DNA of 8,557 nucleotides from Deltaproteobacteria bacterium (lineage in GTDB: Bacteria > Desulfobacterota > Desulfuromonadia > Geobacterales > Pseudopelobacteraceae), in contig JACRCG010000278.1 of the NCBI GenBank assembly GCA_016219145.1, forward strand, positions 1-8,557, in the 5' to 3' direction. The notes below the pieces were generated by a model that saw only the letters and a program-made list of their open reading frames with translations, had not been told where the DNA came from and did no database searches. Shown here in pieces: positions 6,593-8,557 of the stretch; the first letter of the stretch is position 1, and each line of letters starts with the position of its first letter. A program made the position numbers and the translations under genes.

Positions 6593-7758
6593 CTGCCGCA
6601 GAACTCCCTGATTCTGGTTACTATCGTTTCCTGCTGGCTCACACTTAAATCCAGATGCAGCGGCAGCGACAGGATCTCGCCATATGCCTTTTCGGCAACA
6701 GGCAGCCGGTAATCGCTCCGGAACCTGGTCAGCAGGTGATTGGGCTGATAATGAACGCCGCACTCGATGCCGTGGCCGACTAGATAATCCCTGAGCCCGT
6801 CCCGTTTGCCCCCCTTGACCTTGACGACAAACAGGTGCGGCACAATGTTGTCGTAGTCGAGTTGCAGCGGTACTATATCCACCAGACCATCCAGACGGGA
6901 CAGATACCGCTTCACTATCCCCTGCCGTGTGAGTGCGGCCCGATCAATCTTCCCCAATTGGGCCCGGCCTATGGCGGCCATTATGTTGCTCATGTGATAA
7001 CGGAATCCTTGCTGTTTGACGTCGAATTCCCAGCTTCTCCGGCCGCTGTATCTCTTTTCGGTATCCTTTTCGACGCCCAGCAAGCGGGCATCCCTGATCA
7101 GGGCCAGCAGATCCGTGTCGTCACTGACAACCGCCCCCCCCTCCCCGGAGGTCAGGTTCTTGATCCCGTCGAAACTGAAACAGACCGTTTCACCGCAGTC
7201 TCCGACAGCAACCCCGTCCCTTTTGGAACCGAAGGAATGAGCGGCATCTTCAATGACCTTCAGATCATGCTCAGCCGCAAAGTCGTATACACCCTGAATA
7301 TGGCGCGAGTCGCTGGCGTAATGAACCGGCATGATCGCCCTGGTATTGGCCGTCAGCCGTTTTTTTGCATCATCGACGTCAATAAAAAGGGTGTCCTCCC
7401 TGACGTCACAGGCGACAGGTCTGGCTCCGGTGGCAGAAATCGCCTGAAACGAGGCCACGTAGGTAATCGTCGGCACCAGCACTTCATCACCTTCATGCAG
7501 GCCGAGACAATGCAGGGCCAGATGCAGCGCCGCCGTACCGGTGTTCACACAGACGACTTCCCTGCCGGTCTGCAGGTACTCCTGCAGTTCCTGTTCAAAC
7601 AGGCGCACCTCTTCGCCCATTCCCAGGTACTCGTTATCAAGCACCCGCAGCACCGCTTGCTTCTCTTCAGCTCCGATCGTCGATTTGGCCAGACGAATTT
7701 TTTCGATCATATGCTTATCCACCGTTGCTGACGCCAGCACTTGCTTATTGCTCACCAC
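6589..7758 (-). CDS. DegT/DnrJ/EryC1-family PLP sugar aminotransferase
   Basis: This 389-residue protein has the standard family layout: IRLAKSTIGAEE near the N-terminus, VNTGTAALHLAL (71-82, cofactor phosphate binding), D171 in VIEDAAHSFGS (pairs with the pyridine nitrogen), and K200 in SFDGIKNLTSGEGG (Schiff-base lysine). GFRYHMSNIMAAIGRAQL (251-268) and VHYQPNHL follow. Because K200 is present it should be a true aminotransferase. It should not be a 3-dehydrase of the RfbH/ColD type, in which this lysine is replaced by histidine. The probable substrate is a CDP-4-keto-6-deoxyhexose (or its isomer) made by the two upstream genes, with glutamate as usual amino donor. The start is uncertain. 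GTG at 7758 or 7755 (the latter makes a GTGA overlap with the epimerase stop) adds 16 residues. ATG at 7710, after a GGTGGA, gives the more usual family N-terminus MIEKIRLAKS. Confidence 0.93.
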   Translation of the reverse strand: MVSNKQVLASATVDKHMIEKIRLAKSTIGAEEKQAVLRVLDNEYLGMGEEVRLFEQELQEYLQTGREVVCVNTGTAALHLALHCLGLHEGDEVLVPTITYVASFQAISATGARPVACDVREDTLFIDVDDAKKRLTANTRAIMPVHYASDSRHIQGVYDFAAEHDLKVIEDAAHSFGSKRDGVAVGDCGETVCFSFDGIKNLTSGEGGAVVSDDTDLLALIRDARLLGVEKDTEKRYSGRRSWEFDVKQQGFRYHMSNIMAAIGRAQLGKIDRAALTRQGIVKRYLSRLDGLVDIVPLQLDYDNIVPHLFVVKVKGGKRDGLRDYLVGHGIECGVHYQPNHLLTRFRSDYRLPVAEKAYGEILSLPLHLDLSVSQQETIVTRIREFCGR

Positions 7759-8192
7759 TGGAACGGAAAGGTGTCGAGCGGGATGTTTTCACTCTCGCTC
7801 GGCTCATGCTCGATATCCGCCAGGTTCAGCAAAAGGTTCAAACCGCTGCCAAGGCCCTGGAATCCCAGCCAGATGCCGGGCGGTACGGTGAGCCTGTGGT
7901 AGTTTGAAGGAGAAAGTATTGACTCTGAAAATTTGCCGGAAGTTGAACTCTCACTACGGCCGTCATGCATGACAAAACGGATCTCGCCCACCGGGACGAC
8001 CAGGTTGAGCGTCATGCGGAGGTGCCGTTTCCACCCCTTGATATCGCCGGGGTTAACCGTAGAAAAATAGGCTTCGCCGAATCCTGTAAAACCAGGATCG
8101 CTCTTTTTCATGGCGTGGCAGACATCGCCCTTGGGGTGCTGAATGCGCTTGAGCGGAGTCAGAATGACCCCTGCAATGCCTAGCTGGCCCAT
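7752..8192 (-). CDS. RmlC-like cupin, dTDP-4-dehydrorhamnose 3,5-epimerase-type sugar epimerase/isomerase
   Basis: This 146-residue protein opens with GVILTPLKRIQHPKGDV and contains GFGEAYFSTVNPGDIKGWKRH (37-57), LNLVVPVGEIRFVMHD (62-77) and LTVPPGIWLGFQGL (101-114), the strand pattern of RmlC-type sugar cupins. H57 in GWKRH is in the place of the RmlC catalytic histidine, and D140 near the end may be the paired aspartate. The protein is shorter than RmlC (about 180 residues). The usual P-x-G-x-x-HGF reads PPGIWLGF, so that histidine is absent, and no tyrosine is seen where the RmlC proton donor lies. It could epimerise C3 and/or C5 of the CDP-4-keto sugar, or act as a 3,4-ketoisomerase of the FdtA/WxcM kind. 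It overlaps the dehydratase gene by 13 bases and is preceded by AGGGGAG four bases before ATG. Confidence 0.85.
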   Translation of the reverse strand: MGQLGIAGVILTPLKRIQHPKGDVCHAMKKSDPGFTGFGEAYFSTVNPGDIKGWKRHLRMTLNLVVPVGEIRFVMHDGRSESSTSGKFSESILSPSNYHRLTVPPGIWLGFQGLGSGLNLLLNLADIEHEPSESENIPLDTFPFQW

Positions 8193-8557
8193 GTTGCTCC
8201 CCTGTCAGCGGCAGCCTGCTCGTATGCCGCTATCTGGTCCAGCGTAAAACCGTACATATCCACGTTGCCGCCGTAGTAGGCGTAGTACCAGGAGCTCACA
8301 TACTCGATCATCTGCCCGTACTCCAGCGTCGGCAGCCAGGCCAGGCGCTGCAGCGCCTTGTCACAGTTGAGTTTGAGAAGCCCAGCCTCGGCAAAAGCGC
8401 TGCTTCCGGTCACCTGATACGGCTGTTGTCCTTCCGCAAATTTCCAGTAGATGCTCATATCACCGATCAGCTTCAGCACGGTGTGGTTCTGTTCCGCCTT
8501 TGGACCGAAGTTAAAACTCTCTCCGGCCAGCAGCTCCTCTGAAGCAAGTTTCGCAGC
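8180..8557 (-). CDS. rfbG: CDP-glucose 4,6-dehydratase, C-terminal 125 residues (runs off right edge)
   Basis: The frame enters from the right edge without a start and ends at TAG (8182-8180). The first 26 codons at the edge read AAKLASEELLAGESFNFGP and onward to NHT, followed by VLKLIGDMSIYW, EAGLLKLNCDKALQRLAWLPTLEYGQMIEYVSSWY, and a tail with YTLDQI-like spacing (GFTLDQIAAYE). The FNFGP plus TVL-type segment, the EAGLLKLNCDKA block and the LAWLP motif are typical of the C-terminal half of RfbG/DdhB CDP-glucose 4,6-dehydratases rather than dTDP-glucose dehydratases. The enzyme is an NAD-dependent SDR that turns CDP-D-glucose into CDP-4-keto-6-deoxy-D-glucose. The Rossmann glycine motif and the catalytic YxxxK are outside the window. 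A CDP-glucose pyrophosphorylase gene (rfbF) would be expected just to the right. Confidence 0.88.
   Translation of the reverse strand, partial: AAKLASEELLAGESFNFGPKAEQNHTVLKLIGDMSIYWKFAEGQQPYQVTGSSAFAEAGLLKLNCDKALQRLAWLPTLEYGQMIEYVSSWYYAYYGGNVDMYGFTLDQIAAYEQAAADRGATWAS
8197..8203 (-). promoter_or_regulatory. Shine-Dalgarno of the epimerase gene, inside the dehydratase coding end
   Basis: The minus strand reads AGGGGAG-CAAC-ATG. It lies within the last codons of the CDP-glucose 4,6-dehydratase gene and fixes the epimerase start at 8192, giving a 13-base overlap of the two genes. Confidence 0.75.

Noticed and set aside
6593..6763. A 57-residue N-terminal extension of the GT2 glycosyltransferase
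   Set aside because: It overlaps the aminotransferase coding end and has no GT2 character. The ATGA-overlapping start at 6592 gives the normal family N-terminus.
6835..7731. A 298-codon open frame on the plus strand
   Set aside because: It is antisense to the aminotransferase, whose motifs are unmistakable. The plus-strand protein has no domain I recognise.
1..8557. CRISPR arrays, insertion sequences, integrases, tRNA or rRNA genes
   Set aside because: I found no spaced direct repeats, transposase or integrase motifs, or cloverleaf-like sequences. The window is almost fully used by minus-strand coding sequence.

Overview
The window reads as the tail of a surface-polysaccharide (O-antigen, capsule or exopolysaccharide-type) biosynthesis cluster from a Gram-negative bacterium. 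Every supported gene lies on the minus strand, so transcription runs from right to left. The moderately high GC content and the gene mix would suit a Geobacter-like member of the Desulfuromonadia. That placement is an impression from the proteins, not something the sequence proves.

In transcription order: (a) a nucleotide-sugar module at the right edge, made of the C-terminal part of a CDP-glucose 4,6-dehydratase (8180-8557), a short RmlC-like cupin epimerase/isomerase (7752-8192) and a DegT/DnrJ/EryC1 aminotransferase that keeps its PLP lysine (6589-7758); (b) an assembly and decoration module, made of a GT2 glycosyltransferase (5660-6592), a GT4 glycosyltransferase (4331-5599), a WcaB/CysE-like hexapeptide acetyltransferase (3769-4284), a second GT4 (2579-3772) and an 819-residue YfhO-type polytopic membrane protein (123-2582); (c) at the left edge, the first 42 codons of a TrmN6/YfiC-like methyltransferase (1-126), a probable housekeeping gene attached to the end of the sugar operon.

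The genes are packed for translational coupling. Junctions are a 13-base overlap, GTGA, ATGA, a 60-base gap, a 46-base gap, ATGA, ATGA and GTGA. No promoter, terminator, tRNA, mobile element or CRISPR array is visible. No stretch longer than 60 bases lacks a gene.

The inferred combined role is as follows. CDP-glucose is oxidised and dehydrated to a CDP-4-keto-6-deoxyhexose, rearranged by the cupin protein and transaminated to a CDP-amino-dideoxyhexose. Cytoplasmic glycosyltransferases then build the repeat unit, an acetyltransferase decorates it, and the YfhO-type protein may add or modify sugars on the outer face of the membrane. No Wzx flippase, Wzy polymerase or initiating transferase is present, so the cluster must continue to the right or be completed elsewhere.

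I do not see a wholly new system. The most interesting points are the CDP-linked amino-sugar route, the divergent short epimerase, the coupling of a probable RNA methyltransferase to the glycan operon, and an 11-base inverted repeat that could hide that gene's start codon.
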